Origin: Polyangiaceae bacterium
GTDB lineage: Bacteria; Myxococcota_A; Polyangia; Polyangiales; Polyangiaceae
Length of the DNA: 32,466 nt
Reading direction: 5' to 3'
Assembly: GCA_016933275.1 (NCBI GenBank)
Contig: JAFGBI010000332.1
Location: forward strand, 1-32,466
Shown: positions 24,896 to 32,466 of the stretch, in pieces
Numbering within the stretch: the first letter of the stretch is position 1
Layout of the letters: each line of letters starts with the position of its first letter
Position numbers and translations under genes: made by a program
Notes under the pieces: generated by a model
Told to the model about the DNA's origin: nothing
Databases searched by the model: none
The model's input: only the letters and a program-made list of their open reading frames with translations

Positions 24896-25249
24896 ATGCC
24901 TCTACTCGCCATCAAGACCTCGACACCCCTCCCCTCCCCTGCGGAGCGCGATTCCGTTCTGCTCCGCCTCTCGCGGGAGGTATCGCGGTCCCTCGGCAAG
25001 CCCGAGGGCTACGTCATGGTGTCGCTGGAGGGTGGGATCGCGATGTGCTTCGCTGGCAAGACCGAGCCCGCCTGCTACGCCGAGCTCAAGAGCATCGGCG
25101 GGATCGACCGCGCCACCACCCCCGGGCTCAGCCGAGCGCTCTGCGCCGTGATCGAGAAGGAGCTCGGGGTACACCAGGATCGAGTCTACATCGAGTTCAC
25201 CAATGTCTCCGGATCGCTCTGGGGACACGGCGGGCAAACCTTCGGTTAG
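24896..25249 (+). CDS. MIF-like tautomerase (phenylpyruvate/dopachrome tautomerase family)
   Basis: 117 aa, the usual length of the macrophage-migration-inhibitory-factor family. ATG 24896 is chosen over upstream starts because it puts Pro at position 2, the catalytic N-terminal base after Met removal (MPLLAIKTS). Other family features are the Lys of LGKPEGYVMVSLE (K35), the central SIGGI (66-70), and the C-terminal strand DRVYIEFTNVSGSLWGHGG with the TFG ending, which corresponds to the STFA end of animal MIF. Such proteins form trimers that tautomerise aromatic keto/enol pyruvates. The bacterial role is largely unknown. There is no Shine-Dalgarno sequence and the gene is monocistronic. A TGGCCA/TGGCCA hairpin (25250-25269) overlaps the stop region. 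Confidence 0.9.
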   Translation: MPLLAIKTSTPLPSPAERDSVLLRLSREVSRSLGKPEGYVMVSLEGGIAMCFAGKTEPACYAELKSIGGIDRATTPGLSRALCAVIEKELGVHQDRVYIEFTNVSGSLWGHGGQTFG

Positions 25250-25331
25250 TGGCCAGCAGCGGTTGGCCATCGGCTTGGTCTCCGCGGCCGTGACGGATTG
25301 ACGGTGCTCACGACGACCAATTTGGACTGGA

Positions 25332-25343
25332 CATGATGGGGAC
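25332..25343 (+). promoter_or_regulatory. Conserved start-proximal -10 element (first paralogue)
   Basis: CATGAT at 25332-25337 is followed after exactly 6 nt by ATG 25344. The same block (GACTGG, then ATGATGGG, then ACATGA) precedes the paralogue at 26055 with identical spacing. There is no ribosome binding site, so a leaderless transcript is likely. No -35 box is clear. Confidence 0.4.
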
Positions 25344-25688
25344 ATGAGCAAGCGAGTTACGGTCCGGCCGCATGCCACCGAAGCGGGAGCGAGAAGGGCT
25401 GCCGAACCCTCGCCATCCGAACGCCGGTACGCGCTCCGCATCACCGTGAACCATTCGCTCTACACCAAGCTCATGCACGCTCGCGAATCCCTGCGGCGCG
25501 AGGACGGCTCCCCTGCCGATCTTCGCGAGGTCCTTGAGCTTGCCATCGACACCCTGCTCGCGAATAGCTCCGTTCGTCCCTCCGGCGAGCGGCCAACCGT
25601 GGTCCAAGTCGACGCCAACGAAGAGCCGCCCACCGTACGGACGCCCAGCACCAAGCGTTGGCACCCTTCTCGCAACGAGCCATCGTAG
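25344..25688 (+). CDS. Small protein of unknown function, first of two tandem paralogues
   Basis: 114 aa. An Ala/Pro/Arg-rich N-terminal part (1-28) is followed by a core at about 28-76 (RRYALRITVNHSLYTKLMHARESL ... LREVLELAIDTLLAN): one beta strand and two to three helices. The C-terminal tail is variable and ends WHPS. The core strongly resembles the small domain that, as I recall, precedes the HNH nuclease domain in many deltaproteobacterial HNH endonucleases (strand, L-x-x-K-x-x-x-A-x-x-L-x, then a helix with ...E-x-A-x-D-x-L-L). No HNH domain follows. It may be a stand-alone DNA-binding or ribbon-helix-helix-like protein, or a truncated nuclease that was duplicated. About 60 percent of residues match the second copy. 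Upstream DNA is also conserved. Confidence 0.6.
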   Translation: MSKRVTVRPHATEAGARRAAEPSPSERRYALRITVNHSLYTKLMHARESLRREDGSPADLREVLELAIDTLLANSSVRPSGERPTVVQVDANEEPPTVRTPSTKRWHPSRNEPS

Positions 25689-25864
25689 GCCCGCTCGAGA
25701 CCGCCCCGGGCGATCGGAGGGAGCGCCGGGCGCAACGTACGGCTGGCAGCCCGAGGGACCAGGCCGACCGGGCCCGGACGAGGTCCCCGAAGGTGCGCGT
25801 TCGCACCCGGTACTCGGGGAGACGCGCGCGGCAACTCGGACATTTGCTGTCCGACCATGGGCAG

Positions 25865-25893
25865 GACCCCCTTGACGAGTTTTGGAGGGGGTC
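25865..25893. terminator. Hairpin after the first paralogue
   Basis: Perfect 8-bp stem GACCCCCT/AGGGGGTC with loop TGACGAGTTTTGG, about 180 nt past the stop at 25688. There is no T tract after the stem. It could end the transcript of the first paralogue. Confidence 0.3.
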
Positions 25894-26042
25894 GACCGGC
25901 GAGCGACGGACCATCCAGGATCCCGTCGTTGCCCCCCCTTATCCGCCCGCTGACGCGCTTTCGACCGACGCCCCAGGTCGCGCGTCGTTTCCGCCGCGAA
26001 ACGCCCGCTCGACGGCGCGGAGAGGGACAAAAATCGACTGGT

Positions 26043-26054
26043 TATGATGGGCAC
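26043..26054 (+). promoter_or_regulatory. Conserved start-proximal -10 element (second paralogue)
   Basis: TATGAT at 26043-26048, a better match to the consensus than its counterpart at 25332, ends 6 nt before ATG 26055. Spacing and flanks match the first paralogue. No Shine-Dalgarno sequence is present. Confidence 0.4.
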
Positions 26055-26402
26055 ATGAACCAGAGAGGAACCATCCGGCCGCCTGCCACCGAAGGGGCAG
26101 CGCGGAGGGCCGCAGCGCCCACGCCGGCCGAGCGCCAGTTCGCGCTCCGCATCACCGTGAATCAGTCCTTCTACGCCAAGCTCATGCGAGCTCACGAATC
26201 AGTGCGGCACGAGGACGGCTCCCGAGCCGAGCTCCGCGAGCTGCTCGAGCTTGCCATCGACCATCTGCTCGCGAACCGCTCCGTCCATCCGTCCGTCGCG
26301 CCGCCGGCCGGTGGCCGAGCCGCCGCGGACGCCGACGAGGAGCCGCTCACGGTACGGGCGCCCAGCACCATGCGCTGGCACCCGTCCTGCAGCGGTCCGT
26401 AG
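26055..26402 (+). CDS. Small protein of unknown function, second of two tandem paralogues
   Basis: 115 aa, collinear with the protein at 25344. The N terminus keeps RP-PATE-A-RRAA, the core keeps ALRITVN-S-Y-KLM-A-ES-R-EDGS, and the second helix keeps LRELLELAID-LLAN. The tails share DEEP-TVR-PST-RWHPS. Conservation across the whole length, including the tail and the stop position, argues that both copies are complete proteins rather than independently truncated nucleases. The middle of the tail differs (Ala/Gly/Pro-rich here). The possible relation to the N-terminal domain of HNH endonucleases applies here too. A hairpin follows at 26448-26500. Confidence 0.6.
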   Translation: MNQRGTIRPPATEGAARRAAAPTPAERQFALRITVNQSFYAKLMRAHESVRHEDGSRAELRELLELAIDHLLANRSVHPSVAPPAGGRAAADADEEPLTVRAPSTMRWHPSCSGP

Positions 26403-27140
26403 GCGCGGGCGCGAAGCCGCCCGCCGGGGCGTGCTCGACCCATCGAGACGCCCTCCGCCCGCACCGGGGTCCGGAGACGCCAGAGGGCGTATCGTCCGTC
26501 CTGCTCTTGGCTCGCGGCGCCCCGGCGCGCGGGCGCCCGACACCCGCTGATGGAGAGAGGCCTGGCGGGCGGCGCGAACCTCCCAACCGACATCTCGCCG
26601 CTCCAGGGTCGAAGGACTGCGCCGCGGATGCCACGATCGTCCCGCGCGCCAACGGTCGCGCACCTCGAGATCGCGGTACCGGACGCACGCTCCCGTTCAC
26701 GGACGGGCCGCCATCGCGAGCCCTCGCGGACAGGGGCCAACGGTCGAGTCGGCGCGACCGCGCGGACCTCCGCCGCCCTTGCGTCGGATCCCGAGCCACG
26801 GGCGCGCCGCGCGCAAGGGTCGCGCGCCCATCAGGAGCCAGGCTCGCCGTCAAGGGGGCCCCGCGGTCGCGCTCGGCAAGAAATCGGGCATACGGTCGAA
26901 CGAATGGGAGGAGCGGAGCAGCGCTCACCGTTGTCCTCTGGGGCAATATTGGACAAATCCAAGCGGCCGTTCTCACTGCGCAGACGCGGTCCAGCTCCTT
27001 CCATGGCGAACCTCGCCAGGCGCCAACGGGCCCGTCACCTTCCCGCGCAACCAGTTGCGATTCGTGCCCGAACAAGGAACATTGTCGCCGTCCGGGGGGG
27101 CCACCTCCGGCCAGCTCCACCGGTCGCGCCGAGCAGATCG
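26403..27140. other. Intergenic region upstream of the Ser/Thr kinase operon
   Basis: About 740 bp with no credible gene. The kinase frame is open through most of it, but the translation is Arg/Pro/Ser-rich and lacks any motif. It contains a perfect 8-bp inverted repeat ACGCCCTC/GAGGGCGT (26448-26455 and 26493-26500), which may terminate the gene ending at 26402. An AT-rich GCAATATTGGACAAATCC lies near 26944-26961 and could be part of a kinase promoter with a leader of roughly 180 nt. Confidence 0.4.
26448..26500. terminator. Hairpin after the second paralogue
   Basis: ACGCCCTC (26448-26455) pairs perfectly with GAGGGCGT (26493-26500) about 45 nt after the stop at 26402. The long loop can fold partly on itself (CCGG/CCGG). 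There is no T tract. Confidence 0.3.
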
Positions 27141-29210
27141 ATGCAAGAAGAGCCCCACCTGCCGTACGAAGTCGGGGAGATCTGTGCTGATCGCTACCGG
27201 ATCGAGCGAGTGCTCGGCTGCGGCGGGATGGGGGTGGTCTATCGAGCGGTCCACTGCTTCACGCAGGGCCGGGTCGCGCTCAAGGTCCTCTACGAACCGG
27301 TATCGGATCTGGCGGAGCGGATGGGACAGGAGGCACGTCTGCTGGCGGCGATCCAACACCGGCACGTGGTGCGAGTCCTCGATGGAGGAGCGACCCCCAC
27401 AGGGGTCGTGTGGTTCGCGATGGAGCTGCTCGAGGGTAGATCCCTGCGCGACCGCCTCCACGGCACCGGTCGGCTCCCCCTGCCGACCGCCGCCAAATAC
27501 GCGCTCCAGATCGCCCAGGGGGTGGGAGCGGCGCATCGGGCGGGGGTGGTGCACCGCGACCTCAAGCCAGAGAACGTGTTCGTCGTCGAGCCCGAGGACG
27601 AGATCCGGGTGCTCGATTTCGGCACCGCGAAGTTTCGCCGCGGCAGCCTCAAGACCACCAATCGGATGCGCGTGCTCGGGACCTACGCGTACATGGCTCC
27701 CGAACGGCTCCAGGGTCACCCGGGGGATCCACGGAGCGACGTCTACTCCCTCGGGCACGTCGCATACGAGCTCTTGACCGGGCGTCACGCCTTCGCCGAC
27801 GGACCCGGACCGCTCGATCTCCCGCCCGCGTTCGAGCTGGGGATGCGGCAGATGCTGGGTCGGCCGCGACCGCTCGAGCGATACCGCCCCGATGTGCCCA
27901 GGGCCCTCGCCGCGCTCACGCTCAGGATGCTCGAGAAACACCCCGATGATCGACCAGCGGACATGGAGGAGGTCATCGCCGAACTCGAGGCGACGAGCGA
28001 AGGCTGGTCGAGCGCAGTGACGGCGCACGGGGGCTACTCGAGGCGTCCGCCGGACAGGTTCGGCGAGGCGCTCTTGGGCAATCGCCCCGCGCTGGATTCG
28101 GGCGTGATCCGGACCTCCCCCACCCCGCTGCCGCTGGGGCCCCATGGCACGGTGGATCTCGAGCTGATGACTCCCGACCGAGCCGGCACCTTGGCGCGGG
28201 GGGCACGGAGGCCCACCCACCGGGACTGGCTCCAGCACCTCCGTCCCGGAGAATACCCGGGATGTCGTACGTTCGAGGCCCAGGCGATCCTCGGCGCCGT
28301 GCGCTTCGCCAGCCGCGGCAAGGCGGGTCGAAACGTGGAGCGAGATCTCGCCGCGGTGATGTCGTCCGACGGCGAGCCGGATCAGGTCCACCTCGTCGAG
28401 AACGCAGCGATCGCGATGCTGGTGCTCTCCGGCCCCGACCGCACCGAGGTGCGCCACCGGATCCGCGACTGGGCCGCGGCGCTCGACCCCGCCCGCGCGA
28501 GCGAGGCGCGTTCGCGGCTCGCCGCCCTGGTCGAACGGGCACATGCCGCCTCCCCGGGGAGCTTCGTCGAGGACGCGCTGCGGGCCACGCGGGTGGTCAC
28601 CGGCGCCAGCACCTTCCCGACGCGCAACGAGCGCGATCCAAAGGCATCCAACGCGCTCTTCACACTGGCGAACGGCAGCCTCGAGGACATCCAGCTCGCC
28701 CACTTCGGGCTCTTGCTCCTGACCCGCGTCGACCTGGAGCGGCAGCGGAAGGTCCGGGCTGCGCTCGAGCACCTTGCGTCGGGTTCCGAGTCCGCTCGCG
28801 ACGCGGCCCGCGCCGAGCTCGGGCCGCTGCTCGCGGAGAGCGTGCGGCCCCAGGGGCTCGAACGAGCCGGATCGCCGCCTCGACTCCACTCCGAGCCGGT
28901 CACCCGACGCCAGCGGAAGACACCAGACCAGCCGATCTCGAGGGTGGCGAGGGATCCACCGCGCCAACCCTTCGAGAGCGATCCCGCCTTCGAGCCTCCC
29001 TCCCCCGGCCAGTCCTCCGTCGAAGACGAAGGCCCCCTCGACCTGCCTTTTTGGGGCAGGAGGGTGCAGACTCGCTGGGTCCCGCTCATCCTCGCCGGCG
29101 CGCTGTTCCTCGGCGCCCTGCTGACGATGGCCGTGATGGGCGTCCCCAGACCGGGGGAGAGCCCGAGCGTCTCGCAAAGCGCACCCAACGGGGGAGAGGT
29201 GGAACCATGA
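27141..29210 (+). CDS. Membrane-anchored Hanks-type Ser/Thr protein kinase
   Basis: 689 aa from ATG 27141, the last start before the kinase fold. All signatures of an active kinase are present: glycine loop GCGGMGVV (26-33), VALK (Lys48), HRDLKPEN (138-145, catalytic Asp140), DFG (159-161), APE (186-188) and the conserved Arg271 at the end of the C-lobe. Residues 290-640 are a linker and a helical segment of unknown function (RPTHRDWLQHLRPGEYPGCRTFEAQAILGAVRFASRGKAG onward). A hydrophobic helix at about 647-667 is followed by a short exported tail. Kinase domain and linker should be cytoplasmic, so the protein lacks a large sensor outside and may depend on its neighbours for input. The stop overlaps the next start as ATGA, and the following two genes are coupled the same way. 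Targets are unknown. Activation-loop Ser/Thr are present at 169-173. Confidence 0.9.
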   Translation: MQEEPHLPYEVGEICADRYRIERVLGCGGMGVVYRAVHCFTQGRVALKVLYEPVSDLAERMGQEARLLAAIQHRHVVRVLDGGATPTGVVWFAMELLEGRSLRDRLHGTGRLPLPTAAKYALQIAQGVGAAHRAGVVHRDLKPENVFVVEPEDEIRVLDFGTAKFRRGSLKTTNRMRVLGTYAYMAPERLQGHPGDPRSDVYSLGHVAYELLTGRHAFADGPGPLDLPPAFELGMRQMLGRPRPLERYRPDVPRALAALTLRMLEKHPDDRPADMEEVIAELEATSEGWSSAVTAHGGYSRRPPDRFGEALLGNRPALDSGVIRTSPTPLPLGPHGTVDLELMTPDRAGTLARGARRPTHRDWLQHLRPGEYPGCRTFEAQAILGAVRFASRGKAGRNVERDLAAVMSSDGEPDQVHLVENAAIAMLVLSGPDRTEVRHRIRDWAAALDPARASEARSRLAALVERAHAASPGSFVEDALRATRVVTGASTFPTRNERDPKASNALFTLANGSLEDIQLAHFGLLLLTRVDLERQRKVRAALEHLASGSESARDAARAELGPLLAESVRPQGLERAGSPPRLHSEPVTRRQRKTPDQPISRVARDPPRQPFESDPAFEPPSPGQSSVEDEGPLDLPFWGRRVQTRWVPLILAGALFLGALLTMAVMGVPRPGESPSVSQSAPNGGEVEP

Positions 29211-30982
29211 CCGACCACATGCGTAGTCGAATCCCCACGGTGCCACGGCTCCCCTCCAGGCCGAGTGGAGCCCCACCGACCTCGGGCGAGACGACGGCGT
29301 CCCCCCGGCGAGCGATAGTGGCTCCCTCGCCATCGAACCGACCACCGCCGATCGCGCCCAAGACCTCGCCGCCAGGAGGAACCCCCCCACGACCGCCCGC
29401 GCCGAAGACCGTCCCGCCACCGTCCCTGGCGAGCGAGCTGCGCCTACCCGCACCGGCAGGCCTGCCCAGATGGCCCGTGTCGGAGGACGCCCCGTCCCCA
29501 CACCCGCCCGCACCGCACGGAGCGAAGCGGACCACCCCCTCCGAAGCGAAGGCCACGCCGGACGCGGCGCGCACGGCGTCCCCGCCCCCCGCCACGAGCA
29601 ACCCCCCGCCGGCCGCGCCGAGCGCGCCGAGCGCGCCGGCCAAGGCCGGGCCATCCGTGGCGAAGAGCGCGCTGCCGCCGGCCGCGATGGGCGCCACCGC
29701 CGCGACCAGGACCGCATCCGCGCCCCCCACGAGGAGCGCCCCGCCCGCCACGAGGAGCGCCCCGCCCGCCACGAAGAGCGCATCCGCGCCCCCCGAGACG
29801 GGCGCGCCCGCGACCACGGGGACGGCGGCAGGGGACCAGGTGGCCGCGCGACTCGCGCCGGCCAGGGTGGTGTCGGTGGGGCCCGCGAGCGTCCCCCGGC
29901 CCTCGCCGTCGAAGGCGCCACGACCCGCCCCGAGGCCGCCGTCGGGGTCCGCGCCGCGGAGCGCCTCCGCGGCGTCGGGGAGCCCAGCACCTCCGAACGC
30001 AGCCGCCACCGGGCCCGCTCAGGGTGAGGGGGGGCGCGCGCACGCGGAGGTCCTCACGATCCCGCCCGAGTGGCTGGCGTGGAAGCCGGAGCGGCGCGAC
30101 AGCGTGAACGATCCGCCTCCTCCTTCGCGAGCGCCGCTGCCCGCAGCCGGCAGCCCAGCGCCGAAGGAGGGCGCCCCGAAGACCCCGCTCCCGTCCGCCG
30201 CGCCACCCGATCCCGCAGAGCGCGCCGAGAGCTCCTCACCCCGGAGCAGCGATCCGAGATCGGCGGAGGAGAGGCAAGCCGACCTGCTCCGCTCGCTCGA
30301 GCCACCCCCGAGCGACGCCGAAGCCCCAGGTGGCGGGGCAGGGATGCCGCACCACATCATCCGCTCGCTCGAGTTCGATCGGAGCGACCACGAGATCGCC
30401 GCGTTGCGCGCCAAGCCCACGCTGCCCGCGGACGTGGGCTGGCCGAAGGGCGTACCCCTGCTGGCAGGGGATCTCGAGGTCGACAACGGTCGCGGCCGGC
30501 CCTCGGACGGCGGTCCCATCGATGTCGGAGCCCTGGGCTCGCTCGGCCCGGTTTCGCGCCAGGCCGCGCCGACGCCGCACCGATTCCGTCTGGGGCTCGC
30601 GATCGGCGGCGGCACCCTCGCGGGCGCGTTCATCGCGGCCGCGTTCTGGATGAAGAGCCCCCTCGAGCCCGGCAGCGCAGCGCCGAACCCAAACCCCGCC
30701 AACGCGCCGCCAGCGGTGGCGGCGAACCTCCCGATCGAGCGCACCGAGCCCGCCAGGGCGGATTCGGCCGCGAACGTCGAGATCCGACCGATCCCGCCCG
30801 TGGATCCGGAGGCACGATCCACGTCGATCGATCTCGACGAGCCCGAGGCCCCGCCGGCAGCTGCTGCCTCGAGCTCTCACCCCACCACAACGCGACCGAC
30901 TGCTGCCAGACGGCGGGTGTCGAACCCGCCGCTCCGCCTCGTGCGGCCACGCGGCGTGGCACCGAAGAAGGACAACCCATGA
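29207..30982 (+). CDS. Pro/Ala-rich single-pass membrane protein
   Basis: 591 aa, starting at the ATG of an ATGA overlap with the kinase stop. Residues 1-290 are almost entirely Pro/Ala/Ser/Thr with regularly spaced basic residues, so probably disordered. They include a 21-bp tandem repeat. From about 290 to 455 short conserved-looking motifs appear (LTIPPEWLAWKPERRDSV, ADLLRSLEPPPSD, HHIIRSLEFDRSDHEIAALRAKPTLPADVGWPKGVPLLAGDLEVD). A single hydrophobic helix follows (about 461-480), then a Pro-rich tail of about 110 aa. There is no signal peptide, so the long N-terminal part should be cytoplasmic with the tail outside. Its many Ser/Thr residues make it a candidate substrate or adaptor of the kinase (inference from position only). 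No family was recognised. The stop overlaps the next gene by ATGA. Confidence 0.75.
   Translation: MTDHMRSRIPTVPRLPSRPSGAPPTSGETTASPRRAIVAPSPSNRPPPIAPKTSPPGGTPPRPPAPKTVPPPSLASELRLPAPAGLPRWPVSEDAPSPHPPAPHGAKRTTPSEAKATPDAARTASPPPATSNPPPAAPSAPSAPAKAGPSVAKSALPPAAMGATAATRTASAPPTRSAPPATRSAPPATKSASAPPETGAPATTGTAAGDQVAARLAPARVVSVGPASVPRPSPSKAPRPAPRPPSGSAPRSASAASGSPAPPNAAATGPAQGEGGRAHAEVLTIPPEWLAWKPERRDSVNDPPPPSRAPLPAAGSPAPKEGAPKTPLPSAAPPDPAERAESSSPRSSDPRSAEERQADLLRSLEPPPSDAEAPGGGAGMPHHIIRSLEFDRSDHEIAALRAKPTLPADVGWPKGVPLLAGDLEVDNGRGRPSDGGPIDVGALGSLGPVSRQAAPTPHRFRLGLAIGGGTLAGAFIAAAFWMKSPLEPGSAAPNPNPANAPPAVAANLPIERTEPARADSAANVEIRPIPPVDPEARSTSIDLDEPEAPPAAAASSSHPTTTRPTAARRRVSNPPLRLVRPRGVAPKKDNP
29729..29780. 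repeat. 21-bp tandem repeat in the Pro/Ala-rich gene
   Basis: ACGAGGAGCGCCCCGCCCGCC occurs at 29729-29749 and 29750-29770, followed by a diverged partial third copy. It encodes TRSAPPA-TRSAPPA-TKSASAP. The in-frame unit suggests growth by slippage. Confidence 0.85.
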
Positions 30983-32193
30983 TCGCCTTCGGCCGGGGAT
31001 CCCGGCAACCGCTCCGCGCTTGGTTCGTACCATCACCCGCCAGCGCAGCCGCGACCGTGGCCGCGCTCGTCTCTGGTATCGCCTCCTCGGCCGCGGCGGA
31101 ACCGTCCCCCACCAAGCCATCCCCAACCCAGACCAGCAGCTCCTCCGAGCAGGACGCGGCGACGAGCCGCGGTGCGGCGAGCAGTCGTCGCGCCGACGAA
31201 GCGCGCGCCCGGGAGCTCTTCATCCGCGCCACCGAGGCCGCCGATCGCAACGAGCTCGAGACGGCGCGGGCGCTGTTCGTCGAGGTGTGGGAGCTCCGCC
31301 AGACCTACGACGTGGCCATGAACCTCGCGGAGATCGAGACGCACCTCGGCCGCCGCGCCGACGCCGCGACCCATGCCGCAAGCGCGCTCGCGCTGTTCCC
31401 ACCCTCCGAGGATCCGGACACCCGCCGTCACCTCGTCAAGCTCCTCGATCGGGCGCGGGTGGATCTCGGGGAAATCACGGTCGAGGCGCCGATCGGCGCG
31501 CGGGTCACGGTGGATGGCGTGCTGGTCGGCGCCGCGCCGCTGACCGCCGCCATCTTCGTCGAGCCTGGCGACCGCCGCTTCGAAGCCTCGGACGGCACCG
31601 CGACGGCGAGCGCGACCGTGACGGCGATCGCCGGCGAAACACAGAGCCTCACGCTCCGCTTCGACGCCCAGGGTGCGAACGCCGGCGCGGCGGCCGAAGC
31701 CACCCCGGCCGCCGCCGCGCCAGCGGGCGACGGGAAATCGGGCAGACAGCTCGGCTACGAGCCCATCCCCAACCCGCCGAAGGAGGACCACCGCCCGCCG
31801 AAGCACCGCTTCCTCGCGCCCCTGGTCGCGAGCGCCGGTATCACCGCGGTCGGCGCGGGCCTCGGCATCGCCTTCACGGTCCTCGCGAACCAGGAGCTCG
31901 ACGACGCCGAATCGCTCGACTCCGGGGACGACAGCCGCTGCCGGGCGGATCCCGACACGGACGACTGCGCCCAGCTCGCCGACGCGCGGGAGCGTCACGA
32001 CCGCGACCGCCTCATCCGCGACGCGAGCTTCATCGGCGGCGGTGTCGGCCTCGCCGCGACCGGCCTCTTCACGGTCCTCTTCGTCCGCGACCACCGACGC
32101 CAGACCGCCGGCAGCCCCCGGCGCTACCCAGCCATGCCGAACGTCGCCATCACCGGCGAGTCCGTGCTCTTCGGCATCCGCGGCACGTTCTGA
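30979..32193 (+). CDS. TPR-PEGA membrane protein, third gene of the kinase operon
   Basis: 404 aa from the ATG of an ATGA overlap with the previous stop. A signal peptide (hydrophobic about 20-38, cleavage near A40-E) is followed by a Ser/Thr/Pro-rich spacer. TPR-like helices come next (about 70-150: ARELFIRATEAADRNELETARALFVEVWELRQTYDVAMNLAEIE). A PEGA domain follows (about 158-225: ITVEAPIGARVTVDGVLVGAAPLTAAIFVEPGDRRFEASDG). Two hydrophobic helices (about 275-297 and 345-367) flank a charged loop with two cysteines (SRCRADPDTDDCAQL). Its layout matches the protein at 20143. The TPR-PEGA part is probably periplasmic and could bind cell-wall material or a partner protein. Being translated together with a kinase that lacks its own external domain, it may provide the signal input (inference). 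Confidence 0.82.
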   Translation: MIAFGRGSRQPLRAWFVPSPASAAATVAALVSGIASSAAAEPSPTKPSPTQTSSSSEQDAATSRGAASSRRADEARARELFIRATEAADRNELETARALFVEVWELRQTYDVAMNLAEIETHLGRRADAATHAASALALFPPSEDPDTRRHLVKLLDRARVDLGEITVEAPIGARVTVDGVLVGAAPLTAAIFVEPGDRRFEASDGTATASATVTAIAGETQSLTLRFDAQGANAGAAAEATPAAAAPAGDGKSGRQLGYEPIPNPPKEDHRPPKHRFLAPLVASAGITAVGAGLGIAFTVLANQELDDAESLDSGDDSRCRADPDTDDCAQLADARERHDRDRLIRDASFIGGGVGLAATGLFTVLFVRDHRRQTAGSPRRYPAMPNVAITGESVLFGIRGTF

Positions 32194-32240
32194 GTCTCTC
32201 CTCGTGGGGGTATCTGGTTTCTTTTAGATCTTGATCGGGG

Positions 32241-32466
32241 ATGAAAAAAGCGATGCGTGGAATCTTCGCGAGCCTACTGATACTGAGCGCCACCGGCTGC
32301 TACGACAGCGCCAGCGACTGCCGACTGACCGACACCTGTCCGGGCGCTGGCGGCCGGAACACTGGCGGCGCCAAGGAGACCGGCGCCGCGGGCGCCGCCG
32401 GCAACGGCGGGGGCACGGCAGGGGGCGGTGACGGCGGGGAGGCCGGCGGCAACGGCGGGGAGGCCG
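32241..32466 (+). CDS. Gly-rich lipoprotein, truncated by the window edge
   Basis: From ATG 32241, preceded by GGGG, the frame is open to the end of the window (75 residues visible). A lipoprotein signal peptide MKKAMRGIFASLLILSATGC ends with Cys20 (lipobox ATG-C). A segment with two more cysteines follows (SDCRLTDTC). The remainder is a Gly/Ala/Asn-rich linker (NGGGTAGGGDGGEAGG...). This resembles the N terminus of the GH30 lipoprotein at 3060-5027, where such a linker leads to a catalytic domain, so a domain of unknown type is expected beyond the window. It starts 47 nt after the kinase operon's third gene and may belong to the same transcript. Confidence 0.75.
   Translation, partial: MKKAMRGIFASLLILSATGCYDSASDCRLTDTCPGAGGRNTGGAKETGAAGAAGNGGGTAGGGDGGEAGGNGGEA

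Larger units (their letters stand above)
25689..26054. other. Spacer between the two paralogues
   Basis: 366 bp. No HNH nuclease motif or other gene is seen in any frame. It contains a perfect 8-bp inverted repeat GACCCCCT/AGGGGGTC (25865-25872 and 25886-25893) with a 13-nt loop. The last 25 bp before 26055 repeat the promoter-like block of the first copy, so the duplicated unit includes the promoter. Confidence 0.45.

Noticed and set aside
25689..26054. Possible HNH nuclease remnant between the two paralogues
   Set aside because: No H-N-H or zinc-cysteine pattern is found in any of the six frames.
26550..27140. 197-residue N-terminal extension of the Ser/Thr kinase
   Set aside because: It is Arg/Pro/Ser-rich without motif. 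ATG 27141 lies just ahead of the kinase fold as in other family members.
26973..29990. 1005-codon minus-strand open frame across the kinase gene
   Set aside because: It is antisense to a kinase with every catalytic motif. The translation has no domain and crosses the intergenic region.

Overview
The window looks like chromosomal DNA of a myxobacterium (phylum Myxococcota, probably Polyangiales). This is an inference. It rests on the very high GC content with strongly GC-biased third codon positions, lipoproteins with Gly-rich or Cys-rich linkers, TPR-PEGA membrane proteins, a Hanks-type kinase, a hybrid histidine kinase and an extremely long TPR protein. No phylogenetic marker was tested.

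Layout. From 1 to 7841 genes are sparse and decay is frequent. There is a membrane alkaline-phosphatase-superfamily (sulfatase/LtaS-like) protein (266-2263, minus), remnants of a transposase and of an M23 peptidase, a GH30 lipoprotein hydrolase (3060-5027, minus), a frameshifted small gene, an MscS channel fragment, two unrecognised ORFs, and a tRNA-Leu(GAG). From 8152 to 20004 (minus) lies a compact four-gene unit. A 2687-aa TPR protein is followed by two secreted or lipid-anchored proteins and a soluble hybrid histidine kinase/receiver, and every junction is a start/stop overlap. A TPR-PEGA membrane protein (20143-21219, plus) diverges from it. Next come a highly structured convergent intergenic region, a DUF362 protein and threonine synthase (minus), then a MIF-like tautomerase (plus).

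From 25344 to 26402 there are two tandem small paralogues of unknown function. From 27141 to the end (plus) is a second coupled unit: a Ser/Thr kinase with a C-terminal membrane anchor, a Pro/Ala-rich single-pass protein and another TPR-PEGA two-membrane-segment protein. It is followed by the start of a Gly-rich lipoprotein cut off by the window edge.

The two coupled units are the best candidates for undescribed systems. Each links a phosphorelay or kinase component to envelope proteins of unknown function, and each has a TPR-PEGA protein inside or beside it. A second theme is that several genes carry a -10-like hexamer 6-8 nt before the start codon and no Shine-Dalgarno sequence, which suggests leaderless transcripts. 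All functional statements are read from motifs; nothing was searched or computed.
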